DNA from: Aquabacterium sp.
GTDB taxonomy: Bacteria; Pseudomonadota; Gammaproteobacteria; Burkholderiales; Burkholderiaceae_C
Length of the DNA stretch: 64,000 nt
Reading direction: 5' to 3'
Assembly (NCBI RefSeq): GCF_016195855.1
Contig: NZ_JACPYU010000010.1
Coordinates: 124,001 to 188,000 of the forward strand
Shown here piece by piece: positions 51,319 to 59,239 of this stretch. The notes under the pieces were generated by a model. That model was not told the origin of the DNA. It saw only the letters and a program-made list of their open reading frames with translations, and ran no database searches. The stretch's first letter is position 1. Every line of letters starts with the position of its first letter. The translations under genes were made by a program, and so were the position numbers.

Positions 51319-51638
51319 GCGAAGACCTGTCTGACTTCTTTGCCCTGCCGCCGTTCAAGGCCGATGAGGCGCTGGTCAAGCTGCGACGCGATCTGCGTGA
51401 GCTCAAGCCCCTGGCCGAAAAAGGCACGGGCGAGCTGGTGCGCTTCGAGTGGAAGGGCTTGCCGGTGATCGAGCTGAGCCTGCAGTCAGGTGACAAGCCC
51501 GCCCTGGCCGTGTCGCTGGCCAAAAAGCCCAGCCAGCGCCCCGATTGGCTCAAGCAGACGCTGGCATCCAGCGCCGAGGTGCGCAAGTGGCTTGACGAGC
51601 TCAAGCGCAGCCTCAAGCGTTGGGACGACGAGGACTGA
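51315..51638 (+). CDS. Conserved-looking small protein coupled to the 5'-nucleotidase
   Basis: A 107-residue protein I do not recognise. It is highly charged (Lys/Glu/Asp) and has no membrane segment. It starts MSEDLSDFFALPPFKADEA and ends with LKRSLKRWDDED. Its start overlaps the nucleotidase stop (ATGA), so the two are translationally coupled and the product may be a partner of that enzyme. It converges on the SRPBCC gene (5 bp). Confidence 0.7.
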   Translation: MSEDLSDFFALPPFKADEALVKLRRDLRELKPLAEKGTGELVRFEWKGLPVIELSLQSGDKPALAVSLAKKPSQRPDWLKQTLASSAEVRKWLDELKRSLKRWDDED

Positions 51639-51643
51639 CCTGA

Positions 51644-52033
51644 TCAGTCTTCCAGCAAGGCTTTGAGGTTGAGCAGGTCGGCGCGCACGAGCTCGGCATC
51701 CTGCTCGAACTGTGCCTCGCTCATGCCCTCGTGTTGATGCAACACGAAGGACACGGTGCTGCCCATCGCATGCGCCAGCACCCGCATCGTGTTCATGAAT
51801 TCCTCGCCATTGGGCAGGCGCACGACGTGGTCCAGGATGCCATCGGCATTGGGCGGCGTGAACCACAGTCGCACCGGGCCTTGCTCGGTCTGCACGATCC
51901 ACTCATCGCCTTCCGGCTCGATGCTGCGTGCAAAACCCGGCGCCCAATAGGGCAGGTTACGCGGGTCGGAGGCGTAGGCCATGACCGCATCGGGTTCCAC
52001 AGCGATGTCGACGGTGATGTTGAGGGTGCGCAT
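51644..52033 (-). CDS. SRPBCC-family (START-like) protein
   Basis: A 129-residue protein with the look of the helix-grip SRPBCC/polyketide-cyclase fold: an opening strand with VDIAVEPDAVMAYASDPRNL, then PYWAPGFARSIEPEGDEWIV, and a long C-terminal helix (EAQFEQDAELVRADLLNLKA). Members bind small hydrophobic ligands; ligand unknown. It starts 1 bp after the stop of the GST gene on the same strand, so the two are probably co-transcribed. Confidence 0.75.
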   Translation of the reverse strand: MRTLNITVDIAVEPDAVMAYASDPRNLPYWAPGFARSIEPEGDEWIVQTEQGPVRLWFTPPNADGILDHVVRLPNGEEFMNTMRVLAHAMGSTVSFVLHQHEGMSEAQFEQDAELVRADLLNLKALLED

Positions 52034-52034
52034 G

Positions 52035-52667
52035 TCAGGCAGTCTGGCTGGCGATCAGCTCCGCGTCAATGGCCGCAGCGCGCACCGAGGCCGGGCGGGA
52101 CGTGACCCGCTCGATATAAGCCTGGATCACCGGTGTGGCCGGCACCAGGCCGAACTGCGTGGTCCAGCGCAAGGCCGTGCCCCACAGCACATCGGCCGCG
52201 CTGAAACGGTCGCCCAGCAGGTAAGGGCCCTTGGCCAGTTGGTCTGTCAGCGTCTTGAGCATGGTGTCGAAGTCGCCATAGGGGCAGGTGGAGGGTGGTG
52301 CCGGTTCGCGCTTCATGGCGCGGTCCACCACGGCGGGCTCGAACGAGGAACCATAGAACACCAGCCAGCGCAGATAGGCCCCGCGTTGCGGGTCACCCAT
52401 CTGGGGCGCCAGGCCCTTGTCGGCGTACAGGTCGCCCAGGTAGATGTAGATGGCACCCTGCTCGGTGATGAGCGTGCCCTGGTGCGACAGGGCCGGCACC
52501 TTGCCCATCGGGTTGATGGCCAGGTAAGCGGGCTGGCGTTGCTCGCCGGCTTTCAGGTTGAGCACGTGCAGCTCGTAGTCGGCACCCAGCTCTTCCAGCA
52601 GCGTGAGCGTGCCAGCCGATCGGGTCTGAGGGGCGTGGTGCAGGACCACGTGACGTTCACTGGGCAT
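52035..52667 (-). CDS. Glutathione S-transferase family protein
   Basis: A 210-residue cytosolic GST. The thioredoxin-like N-terminal domain holds LHHAPQTRSAGTLTLLEELG (catalytic Ser/Thr region) and the cis-Pro glutathione site NPMGKVPALSHQGTLITEQG; the C-terminal helical domain includes KGPYLLGDRFSAADVLWGTA. Substrate unknown. Upstream of, and likely co-transcribed with, the SRPBCC gene. Confidence 0.92.
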   Translation of the reverse strand: MPSERHVVLHHAPQTRSAGTLTLLEELGADYELHVLNLKAGEQRQPAYLAINPMGKVPALSHQGTLITEQGAIYIYLGDLYADKGLAPQMGDPQRGAYLRWLVFYGSSFEPAVVDRAMKREPAPPSTCPYGDFDTMLKTLTDQLAKGPYLLGDRFSAADVLWGTALRWTTQFGLVPATPVIQAYIERVTSRPASVRAAAIDAELIASQTA

Positions 52668-52712
52668 GAGGCGCTCCTGTTCTGTTGGGGTGTTGGCCAG
52701 ACTCCATCGCTG

Positions 52713-53318
52713 TCAATCGCTGCGTTGCATCCTGGCCTTGAACAATTCGGCGATGCTGACTTCGCGTGCGCCGGGGATCACGTCGTAAGACTCGCCTGCC
52801 GCGATGGTGCCGGGCTGGCGTACCGTCAGGTAAAAGCCGCAGTAGCCGGACTGCGCCATCATCTTGACCGCCTGCTTGAAGCCCATGACGGCCTGGAACT
52901 TGTAGCAGGGCCGGCGCGGCTCGCTGATGGCCAGGGTGCAATCGGGGAACTGCAGCACATCACCCACATACACATCGCCTTCAAGCAGGCCCGTCAGGGT
53001 CAGGTTCTCGCCCAGCATGCCATGCGGCAGGGGGGCGCCCCAATCTTGCGCCTGCGCCTGCGCACGCACTGTCTGCCAGAAAGTGTAGTGCTCGTGAGGG
53101 TAGGCGTACACCGCCTTGCTCAAGCCCCCATGCACGCTGGTGTCTGCCTGGTCGTCGCCTTGCAGGCCCAGCGGCCTGACGGCCACGCGTTGCGGGTCAG
53201 CCAGGGTGCTCACCGCGCGCTTGCCAATCGCCGTCATGATCTGGCGGCCTTCAATGGTGATTGGGCTGGGTGTGGCGACGTTGATCGACAGCAGTTGACG
53301 GGGCTGGAGGCTGGGCAT
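52713..53318 (-). CDS. MOSC-domain protein (YiiM-like)
   Basis: MOSC domains bind molybdenum cofactor or sulfur intermediates. From ATG 53318 this is 201 residues with the family marks GLQGDDQADTSVHGGLSKAV, YAYPHEHYTFW, GENLTLTGLLEGDVYVGDVL and EPRRPCYKFQ (the conserved Cys). The frame stays open upstream but overlaps the ABC ATPase gene, so it was trimmed. It follows the Mo/W-type transporter genes on the same strand (79 bp), consistent with a molybdopterin-related role such as reducing N-hydroxylated compounds (YiiM). Confidence 0.88.
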   Translation of the reverse strand: MPSLQPRQLLSINVATPSPITIEGRQIMTAIGKRAVSTLADPQRVAVRPLGLQGDDQADTSVHGGLSKAVYAYPHEHYTFWQTVRAQAQAQDWGAPLPHGMLGENLTLTGLLEGDVYVGDVLQFPDCTLAISEPRRPCYKFQAVMGFKQAVKMMAQSGYCGFYLTVRQPGTIAAGESYDVIPGAREVSIAELFKARMQRSD

Positions 53319-53397
53319 GACGAGGCCGGGGGCAATGGCGGTGGTGACCGGGTTGTCAGTATGCCGCCGTCCCGATGCCCCCGCTTTGATGCCCCCG

Positions 53398-54552
53398 TCA
53401 GTGCCAGGCCGACACCGTGGTTGCCATGGCCTTGAAGCCCAGCACCACAGGCTGCCCGGGCGCCCATCCCATCTTCTGGATGGACTTGCGCGTGAGCAGG
53501 GCCCAGATCGGCGCACCGGCCTTGACCTGCGAGCTGTCGGCGGCATCCAGTGCGCGGTCGAGCTCCATGCCCACGGCGCCATAGGTGCCATGCTCGCCGG
53601 CCAGCATGATCTGGGTGATGCGCCCGCGCAGGTGGTTGCTGCAACTGGTGTCGGTGGGCACCGCGCGGTGCAGGGTGACATCACGGGCCCGCACCTTCAG
53701 GCGCACCTTGCTGCCAACAGGGTGCAGGGTAGCGGGCACGGTCACGCGCTGGCCTGATACATCGACCTCGCTGAGCAGCCAGTCGATGTCATGGCGCTTG
53801 ACCTCGCCTTCCAGCACGCTGCCCGCGTGCACGCCTTCCAGGAAGGTGGACAAGGACACATCGGACAGGATCTGGGCGGCAGGGCCGGCACTGGCCATGC
53901 GCCCCTCATGCAGGATGACCACCTCGTCGGCCAGGCGGATGACCTCGTTCATGCGTGGGCTCACGAGCACCACCGGCACCTTGAAACGATCGGGGACCTC
54001 GGCCAGCAACTCCAGCAGGGCTTCCTGCTCGTGGGCAGGTACCTCGCCCAAAGGGTCGTCCAGCAACAGGGCATTGGGGCCGGAGATCAAGGCGCGGCCC
54101 AGCGCCACCTTGACACGCTGGCTGACGGTCAACGCCTCGGGGCGGCGGTTGAGCAGCGAGGACAGGTCCAGCCAGCTCACCACCTTCTCGAACTCGGGCG
54201 CCCTGCGGGTGATGCCCAGCCCCTTGATGCCGTACTGCAGATTGGCCTTGACATTGAGGTGGGGGAACAGGTGCGTGTGCCCGTCCAGCCAGGTGATGCG
54301 TCGCTCGTGCGGCGGCTTGTTGACACGCGCAGCCGAGTCATACACGGCATCGGTGCCCAGCGCAATGCGCCCACCCTTGGCGGGCATCAGCCCGGCTGCA
54401 GCCTTGAGCAAGGCGCTTTTGCCCGATCCAGTGCGGCCCACCAGGGCGCAGACCTTGCCCGGCAGGACGCGGAACTGGGCGCGGATATCCAGGCCAGGTT
54501 GTTGCAGCCGCAACTCGACGCTCAGCGTGCGTGGCAGTGCTTGTTCGCTCAT
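53398..54552 (-). CDS. ModC-like ABC ATPase with degenerate catalytic motifs
   Basis: A 384-residue protein laid out like molybdate importer ATPase ModC: an ABC domain (about 1-235) and a C-terminal TOBE/Mop domain (VRARDVTLHRAVPTDTSCSN...). Walker A is intact (GRTGSGKS, 39-46). Other motifs are altered: no Q-loop glutamine before LFPH (about 90-91); the LSGGQ signature reads LTVSQ (141-145); the Walker B glutamate is Asp (LLLDDP, D166); the D-loop is GEVP; the H-loop His is Pro (VLVSPRM, P199). It may bind ATP but hydrolyse it poorly, or work differently. The start overlaps modB by 4 bases. Confidence 0.85.
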   Translation of the reverse strand: MSEQALPRTLSVELRLQQPGLDIRAQFRVLPGKVCALVGRTGSGKSALLKAAAGLMPAKGGRIALGTDAVYDSAARVNKPPHERRITWLDGHTHLFPHLNVKANLQYGIKGLGITRRAPEFEKVVSWLDLSSLLNRRPEALTVSQRVKVALGRALISGPNALLLDDPLGEVPAHEQEALLELLAEVPDRFKVPVVLVSPRMNEVIRLADEVVILHEGRMASAGPAAQILSDVSLSTFLEGVHAGSVLEGEVKRHDIDWLLSEVDVSGQRVTVPATLHPVGSKVRLKVRARDVTLHRAVPTDTSCSNHLRGRITQIMLAGEHGTYGAVGMELDRALDAADSSQVKAGAPIWALLTRKSIQKMGWAPGQPVVLGFKAMATTVSAWH

Positions 54553-55280
54553 GTGGTCGATACGCTCAGGCCAACGGGGCGCAGGCGTGCCTGCCAGCGG
54601 CGGCGCCAGCGTTGGCGGCCCCATTCGCTGATGGCGATGGCCGCCATGGCGATCAGCAGTGAGACCAGGGCCAGATGCCAGGCCGCGTCTTCGCCATCCT
54701 GTTGATTGAGCAGGGCCTGAACCAGGGCCACGGGCGCGGTGGTGTCACCGATGTGATGGGGGCGCAAGGTGGCCGCCAGCACCAGCGTGGCACCCGACTC
54801 GCCCCAGGCGGCCGTGAGCCCCAGCGCCATGGCCGAGGCCACGGCAGGCCACACCAGCGGCAAGGTGATCGTCCACCAGCCCTGCCAGCGTGAGGCACCC
54901 AGGGTGCGGGCCACAGGTAGCAGCATGGGGTCGGTGGCCTCGAAGGCCGGGCGCAGGATGCGCACCATCAGCGGCACGGTCATCACGCTGGCGGCGATGA
55001 TGGCGCCGGCGGGGTAGAAGCTCAGGCTGTAGCCCGTCCAGCTGTGCAGCCAGCCGCCATTGCCCCCGACGCCGCCCAGGCCGATGAGCAGCCCGAAGCC
55101 GATGACCGCAGGCGGCAGGCCCATGGGCAGCAGGATCAGGGTGTCGAGCACGACCTTGCCGCGCCATGCGGTACGGGCCATCACGGTGGCCAGCACCACG
55201 GCCAGCGGCGTCGAGATCAGCAAGGTGATCACGGCGACCTGCAGGCTCAATGACAGCGCTTCGAGTTCAAATGACGACAC
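54549..55280 (-). CDS. ModB/TupB-like ABC transporter permease
   Basis: The membrane subunit of the importer, 243 residues with about five to six membrane segments. The coupling (EAA) loop reads ARTLGASRWQGWWTITLPLV and is followed by WGESGATLVLAATL, close to the ModB consensus GEFGAT. GLPPAVIGFGLLIGLGG is the ModB-type gate region. It lies 3 bp after the binding-protein gene and overlaps the ATPase gene by 4 bases. Confidence 0.88.
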   Translation of the reverse strand: MSSFELEALSLSLQVAVITLLISTPLAVVLATVMARTAWRGKVVLDTLILLPMGLPPAVIGFGLLIGLGGVGGNGGWLHSWTGYSLSFYPAGAIIAASVMTVPLMVRILRPAFEATDPMLLPVARTLGASRWQGWWTITLPLVWPAVASAMALGLTAAWGESGATLVLAATLRPHHIGDTTAPVALVQALLNQQDGEDAAWHLALVSLLIAMAAIAISEWGRQRWRRRWQARLRPVGLSVSTT

Positions 55281-55283
55281 GGC

Positions 55284-56087
55284 TCACTCCTTCAGGACTT
55301 GCCACGCAGGGCGGGTGGACTTGATGGCGTTTTGAGCCAGGGGCCACTGCAGCCAGCTGGTCAAGAGTTTGGCGCCCGCATGGCGGGCTCTGAATGAACT
55401 GGCGATCTGGGCCTGGAGCGACAGCGTGGGGGCATCAGCCAGCCAGACCTTCAGGCGTTCGCCCTTGGGGGGCGCCTTGAGCCACTGTGCACGGGTCATC
55501 AGGCGGTAGGCCGGCGCGGTCTGGGGGGCCTTGGTGGCAGGAGCGGGCGGCAAGCCTTTGCTGGCCTGTCCTTTGGTCAGTTGATCGGCCAGTGCGGCCA
55601 CCGCCGAGCCCGCGGGCGGCGGCAGCCAGCGCGCCGCGCCCGCGTTGTGGGCGGCCAAAACCTGGGCCAGCGCCCGCCCTGGATCGGCCTCGCTGCGGAT
55701 GCCGGCCAGGTCATCGGTGGGGCCCAGCAGCAGCACGTCGGTGCGCGCCAGGGTGACGCGGTTGTAGATCAGGCCTTGTTTGTCCAGCTCGTCGGCACGC
55801 GGGTGCGACAGGAACAGACCGGCGTCCACCTGGCCTTGCTCCAGTTGTTGGAGGACCTCGGTGGTTTCCATGGCCGACCAGCGTGCCGACCAGCCCAGGT
55901 CCTGCTTCATGGCCGTTTGCCAGCGCCCTGTCAGGCCGGTGGAGATGAACAGCGGGTCCACCCCGACCAGCGGGCTGTCTGCCCGGGCGATCACGCGCTC
56001 GCGTGCCAGCACGGCGGGGGCCGCACACAGACCCAGCGCACCGCTGAGGCTCAGTTGCAGAAAAGGGCGGCGGGCCAACTCGGGCAT
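55284..56087 (-). CDS. TupA-like extracellular anion-binding protein, anion motif altered
   Basis: A 267-residue exported binding protein. The N terminus RRPFLQLSLSGALGLCAAPA fits a twin-arginine-type signal (RRxFL). The order of segments matches tungstate-binding TupA: QVDAGLFLSHPRADELDKQG, YNRVTLARTDVLLLGPTDDL, AYRLMTRAQWL and the closing helix GAKLLTSWLQWPLAQNAI. The TupA oxyanion motif RGDxSGT is replaced by WLPPPAGSAVAALADQ, and an Ala/Pro-rich insert is present. So the ligand may not be tungstate. Start at 56087; the longer frame to 56174 adds no signal peptide. First gene of the transporter operon. Confidence 0.75.
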   Translation of the reverse strand: MPELARRPFLQLSLSGALGLCAAPAVLARERVIARADSPLVGVDPLFISTGLTGRWQTAMKQDLGWSARWSAMETTEVLQQLEQGQVDAGLFLSHPRADELDKQGLIYNRVTLARTDVLLLGPTDDLAGIRSEADPGRALAQVLAAHNAGAARWLPPPAGSAVAALADQLTKGQASKGLPPAPATKAPQTAPAYRLMTRAQWLKAPPKGERLKVWLADAPTLSLQAQIASSFRARHAGAKLLTSWLQWPLAQNAIKSTRPAWQVLKE

Positions 56088-56176
56088 GGTGGGTATTGTG
56101 AAAAAAGTCGCAAAAGAGCCGTTGTGACAAGTGTGCCCGCAGCGGCCCGGCGCAACCCAAAAGGTGTGGCGCAAGA

Positions 56177-56190
56177 TGTATCAGGATACA
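56177..56190. promoter_or_regulatory. Inverted repeat TGTATC-N2-GATACA upstream of the transporter operon
   Basis: TGTATC (56177-56182) and GATACA (56185-56190) form a 14-bp palindrome, 90 bp upstream of the transporter operon's first start codon and 260 bp before pckG. Its size and symmetry fit the site of a dimeric repressor. It does not match the ModE box I know. Confidence 0.4.
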
Positions 56191-56230
56191 AAAACATGGG
56201 CGGTTCGTGACTCAAGTCTCACCCTGATAT

Positions 56231-56355
56231 GCCGGGCTGTGGCGGCCCCCCCGGCCGAGGGGGGAACTCAAAGCCCGGTGAGTGGACTAAACTACGCGGT
56301 TCCACTGTCACGGATTGTCGGCCTCACAAGGGCCAGGGATCACACCGATAGCGGG
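56231..56355 (+). other. Hairpin-rich segment upstream of pckG
   Basis: The 363-bp gap between the transporter operon and pckG has no ORF but contains nested pairings: GCCGGGCT (56231-56238) with AGCCCGGT (56272-56279); inside it a C7/G6 stem (56246-56252 with 56259-56264); AGTGGA (56281-56286) with TCCACT (56301-56306); and ACACC/GGTGT around 56342-56359. It lies upstream of the best pckG promoter candidate, so it may not be transcribed with pckG. It may instead belong to a longer transcript, or be a DNA repeat. No known riboswitch consensus recognised. Confidence 0.35.
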
Positions 56356-56366
56356 GTGTCGATAGC

Positions 56367-56407
56367 TTCATAAGTTGTTGATTCATAAGCTGAATCACGC
56401 TTTTTAT
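56367..56407 (+). promoter_or_regulatory. Candidate pckG promoter with an inverted repeat in the spacer
   Basis: TTGATT (56378-56383) and TTTTAT (56402-56407) are 18 bases apart, a weak sigma-70 match. The -35/spacer region holds a perfect inverted repeat GATTCA-TAAGC-TGAATC (56380-56396) and a direct repeat TTCATAAG (56367-56374, 56382-56389). A regulator bound here would block or modulate pckG, fitting an enzyme that must be switched with carbon source. Confidence 0.4.
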
Positions 56408-56450
56408 GGGGCTGCCGAGACCCTGTTTTTTACTTTCTGGAGCTTTTCTC

Positions 56451-58310
56451 ATGACGACGACTGCTGCACAGGTGAACGCACCTGCCTACGTCAAAAACAC
56501 CAAGCTGATCGCCTGGGTGGCCGAAATGGCCGCCCTGACGCAACCCAAGGACATCGTCTGGTGTGACGGTTCGCAAGAAGAATACGACCGCCTGTGCGCC
56601 CAGCTCGTGGCTGCCGGCTCGTTCAAGAAGCTCAACCCCGAGCTGCGCCCCAACAGCTTCCTGGCCATCACCGACCCGTCGGACGTGGCCCGCGTGGAAG
56701 ACCGCACCTTCATCTGCTCCGAGCGCAAGGAAGACGCCGGCCCCACCAACAACTGGTGTGAGCCCGCTGAAATGCGCGCCAAGCTGCAAACGGCCGAAGA
56801 CGCCCTGTTCAAGGGCTGCATGAAGGGTCGCACCATGTACGTGGTGCCCTTCTCGATGGGCCCCCTGGGCTCCAACATCGCCCACATCGGCGTGGAACTC
56901 TCTGACAGCGCCTACGTGGCCGTCAACATGAAGCTCATGACCCGCATGGGCAAGGGCGTGATCGACGTGCTGGGCACCGATGGCGAGTTCGTGCCTTGCA
57001 TGCACACCGTGGGCGCCCCGCTGGAAGCTGGTCAGAAGGACGTGATCTGGCCTTGCAACCCCACGGTCAAGTACATCGTTCACTACCCCGCCACCCGCGA
57101 AATCTGGTCGTATGGCTCGGGCTACGGCGGCAACGCGCTGCTGGGCAAGAAGTGCTTCGCCCTGCGCATCGCCTCCACCATGGGCCGCGAGCAAGGCTGG
57201 CTGGCCGAGCACATGCTGCTCCTGGGCGTGACCAACCCCCAAGGCCAGAAGTTCCACGTGGCAGCCGCTTTCCCCAGCGCCTGTGGCAAGACCAACTTCT
57301 CCATGCTGATCCCGCCCGAGGGCTACAACGGCTGGAAGGTCACCACCATCGGTGACGACATCGCCTGGATCAAGCCCGCTGCCGACGGCAAGCTGTACGC
57401 CATCAACCCCGAAGCTGGTTACTTCGGCGTGGCCCCTGGCACCAACACGCTGACCAACCTGAACTGCATGAACTCGCTCAACCGCGACGTGATCTTCACG
57501 AACGTGGCCCTGACCGACGACGGCGATGTGTGGTGGGAAAGCATGACCGACACGCCGCCCGCTCACCTGATCGACTGGCAAGGCAAGGACTGGACGCCCC
57601 AGATCGCCAAGGAAACCGGCGCCAAGGCCGCTCACCCCAACGCCCGTTTCACGGTGGCTGCCACCAACAACCCCGCACTGGACCCCGAGTGGGACAACCC
57701 CGCTGGTGTGGCGATTGACGCCTTCATCTTCGGTGGCCGTCGCTCCACGACCGTGCCGCTGGTGACCGAGGCCCGTGACTGGACCGAAGGCGTCTACATG
57801 GCCGCCACCATGGGCTCTGAAACCACTGCCGCCGCCTTCGGCGCGCAAGGCGTGGTCCGCCGTGACCCGTTCGCCATGCTGCCCTTCATGGGCTACAACA
57901 TGAGCGACTACTTCCAGCACTGGCTGAACGTGGGCGCCAAGCTGCAAGCCGCTGGCCACAAGGTGCCGCCGGTTTACTGCGTGAACTGGTTCCGCAAGGG
58001 CGCCGACGGCAAGTTCGTGTGGCCTGGCTACGGCGAAAACATGCGCGTCCTGGAATGGATCCTGGGCCGTATCGGTGGCACCGCCAAGGGCACCGAGAAC
58101 GCCTTCGGCATCAGCCCGAACTACGAAGACAACAACTGGAACGGCCTGAACTTCACCAAGGACCAGTTCCAGTCCGTCATCGGCGTCGACAAGGCTGCCT
58201 GGACGCAAGAACTCAAGCTGCACGAAGAGTTGTTCACGCAACTGGCTTACCACCTGCCGGCTGAAATGCCTGCCACCAAGGCCAAGATCGAGCAGCGCCT
58301 GGCTGCCTGA
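56451..58310 (+). CDS. pckG: Phosphoenolpyruvate carboxykinase (GTP)
   Basis: PckG converts oxaloacetate and GTP to phosphoenolpyruvate, the entry to gluconeogenesis. The 619-residue length fits the GTP-dependent family. The kinase P-loop is [18 protein letters not shown] with the reactive cysteine; other family segments are [33 protein letters not shown] and [20 protein letters not shown]. The start at 56451 follows GGAG at 8 bases; the in-frame ATG at 56406 is rejected. Monocistronic: a terminator follows 35 bp after the stop. Confidence 0.98.
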   Translation: MTTTAAQVNAPAYVKNTKLIAWVAEMAALTQPKDIVWCDGSQEEYDRLCAQLVAAGSFKKLNPELRPNSFLAITDPSDVARVEDRTFICSERKEDAGPTNNWCEPAEMRAKLQTAEDALFKGCMKGRTMYVVPFSMGPLGSNIAHIGVELSDSAYVAVNMKLMTRMGKGVIDVLGTDGEFVPCMHTVGAPLEAGQKDVIWPCNPTVKYIVHYPATREIWSYGSGYGGNALLGKKCFALRIASTMGREQGWLAEHMLLLGVTNPQGQKFHVAAAFPSACGKTNFSMLIPPEGYNGWKVTTIGDDIAWIKPAADGKLYAINPEAGYFGVAPGTNTLTNLNCMNSLNRDVIFTNVALTDDGDVWWESMTDTPPAHLIDWQGKDWTPQIAKETGAKAAHPNARFTVAATNNPALDPEWDNPAGVAIDAFIFGGRRSTTVPLVTEARDWTEGVYMAATMGSETTAAAFGAQGVVRRDPFAMLPFMGYNMSDYFQHWLNVGAKLQAAGHKVPPVYCVNWFRKGADGKFVWPGYGENMRVLEWILGRIGGTAKGTENAFGISPNYEDNNWNGLNFTKDQFQSVIGVDKAAWTQELKLHEELFTQLAYHLPAEMPATKAKIEQRLAA

Positions 58311-58344
58311 TGCGCTACCGCTGGCCGCGTGCCAGGTGACTGAG

Positions 58345-58373
58345 AAACGGCCCTTCGGGGCCGTTTTGCTTTT
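58345..58373 (+). terminator. Rho-independent terminator of pckG
   Basis: AAACGGCCC (58345-58353), a TTCG loop, and GGGCCGTTT (58358-58366) followed by TGCTTTT. A perfect 9-bp stem with the very stable UUCG tetraloop. Confidence 0.9.
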
Positions 58374-58660
58374 GGGGCGCGGGCATGGGGATGCCCCGGC
58401 CATGGTCCGTTTGCCCACGGTGCGTCAAACGTTCACATGCCTCAGATCTGTCCGATCAGCCGCGAAAGTGTGTCCGAATGCACCGTTCGGCCCACGAAGC
58501 CGTACGATTTGTCACATAACCTCGTCAAATTGGCGGGTACGGTGTCTGTGGACCGTGATTTAAAACCGGATTTTGTTGGTTCCGAGTGGCTGTACCGTGC
58601 TTGGGTGCCCATGTTTTTTTCCTGCCGGATGGTCCCTTTGGCGGGTATTTGGAGGTTCAG
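58374..58660. other. Intergenic region upstream of the second PEP-CTERM gene
   Basis: These 287 bases hold no supported gene. A+T-rich stretches at 58558-58578 and 58614-58620 are the best places for the promoter of the PEP-CTERM gene, but I could not define hexamers. TTGGAGG at 58649-58655, 5 bases before ATG 58661, is a strong ribosome-binding site. Confidence 0.35.
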
Positions 58661-59152
58661 ATGAAATTGAACGTGGTTCTTGCAGCAGCGTCGGTGCTGC
58701 TGGCCGGCGCGGCGAGTGCCGGCGTGGCGGTCTACCCCGACGACTCGCTGGGTACGCTGTCGCCCACCCCCGCGCTGTATGGCAACTTGCTGGCCACCGG
58801 CAAGGCCGCTGGGGGCAGCTTCAGCGATGACTTTTTCTTTGACCTGGCGACCCGGAGCGATGTGGTTGGCTCTGTGGGCATGTTCTTCGGCACCGTGTCT
58901 TTCAGCTCCGTGTTGATCGACGGCAATGCCCTGGCGCTGACGTCCACGCCCACCGGCTATGGCTTCAGCTTCAGCGGCCTGGGCCAGGGCGCACACACCC
59001 TGACCGTGGAAGGCCTCTTCCCCAAGGGCGGCCATGCCTATATCGGCAGCGTGTACGCCACCCCGGCCGTGCCTGAGCCCGAGTCCATGGCCATGGCCTT
59101 GGCCGGCTTGGGCGTGATGGGCATGGTGGCCCGTCGCCGTCAGCGCAACTGA
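58661..59152 (+). CDS. Small PEP-CTERM sorting-domain exported protein
   Basis: A 163-residue exported protein with a signal peptide (MKLNVVLAAASVLLAGAASA) and a C-terminal sorting signal: VPEPESMAM, a hydrophobic helix (ALAGLGVMGMVA) and the tail RRRQRN. The middle (about 125 residues) resembles the short FxDxF-type PEP-CTERM proteins (SFSDDFFFDLATRSDVVGSV) and looks like a beta-sandwich. An exosortase elsewhere in the genome would process it. Start chosen by the signal peptide and TTGGAGG; the frame is open to 58586 without either. Confidence 0.9.
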   Translation: MKLNVVLAAASVLLAGAASAGVAVYPDDSLGTLSPTPALYGNLLATGKAAGGSFSDDFFFDLATRSDVVGSVGMFFGTVSFSSVLIDGNALALTSTPTGYGFSFSGLGQGAHTLTVEGLFPKGGHAYIGSVYATPAVPEPESMAMALAGLGVMGMVARRRQRN

Positions 59153-59190
59153 GCGCGGGCTGAATGTGGTGGGGCTGCGCAGCCCCATGA

Positions 59191-59218
59191 AAAACGGGCT
59201 CCCTTGGGAGCCCGTTTT
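59191..59218. terminator. Bidirectional terminator between the PEP-CTERM and hydrolase genes
   Basis: AAAACGGGCTCCC (59191-59203) pairs with GGGAGCCCGTTTT (59206-59218). A-rich and T-rich flanks let it work for both convergent genes. A smaller palindrome GGGGCTGCGCAGCCCC sits just before it at 59171-59186. Confidence 0.85.
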
Positions 59219-59239
59219 GTTTGACCGAACCAGCCTGGA

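Noticed and set aside
53319-53684. An N-terminal extension of the MOSC protein
   Set aside because: The frame is open but overlaps the ATPase gene, has no ribosome-binding site and is not part of the MOSC fold.
56231-56306. A known riboswitch upstream of pckG or the transporter operon
   Set aside because: The stems are real but I find no consensus for Moco, tungsten, c-di-GMP, SAH or glutamine riboswitches; kept only as an unassigned structured segment.
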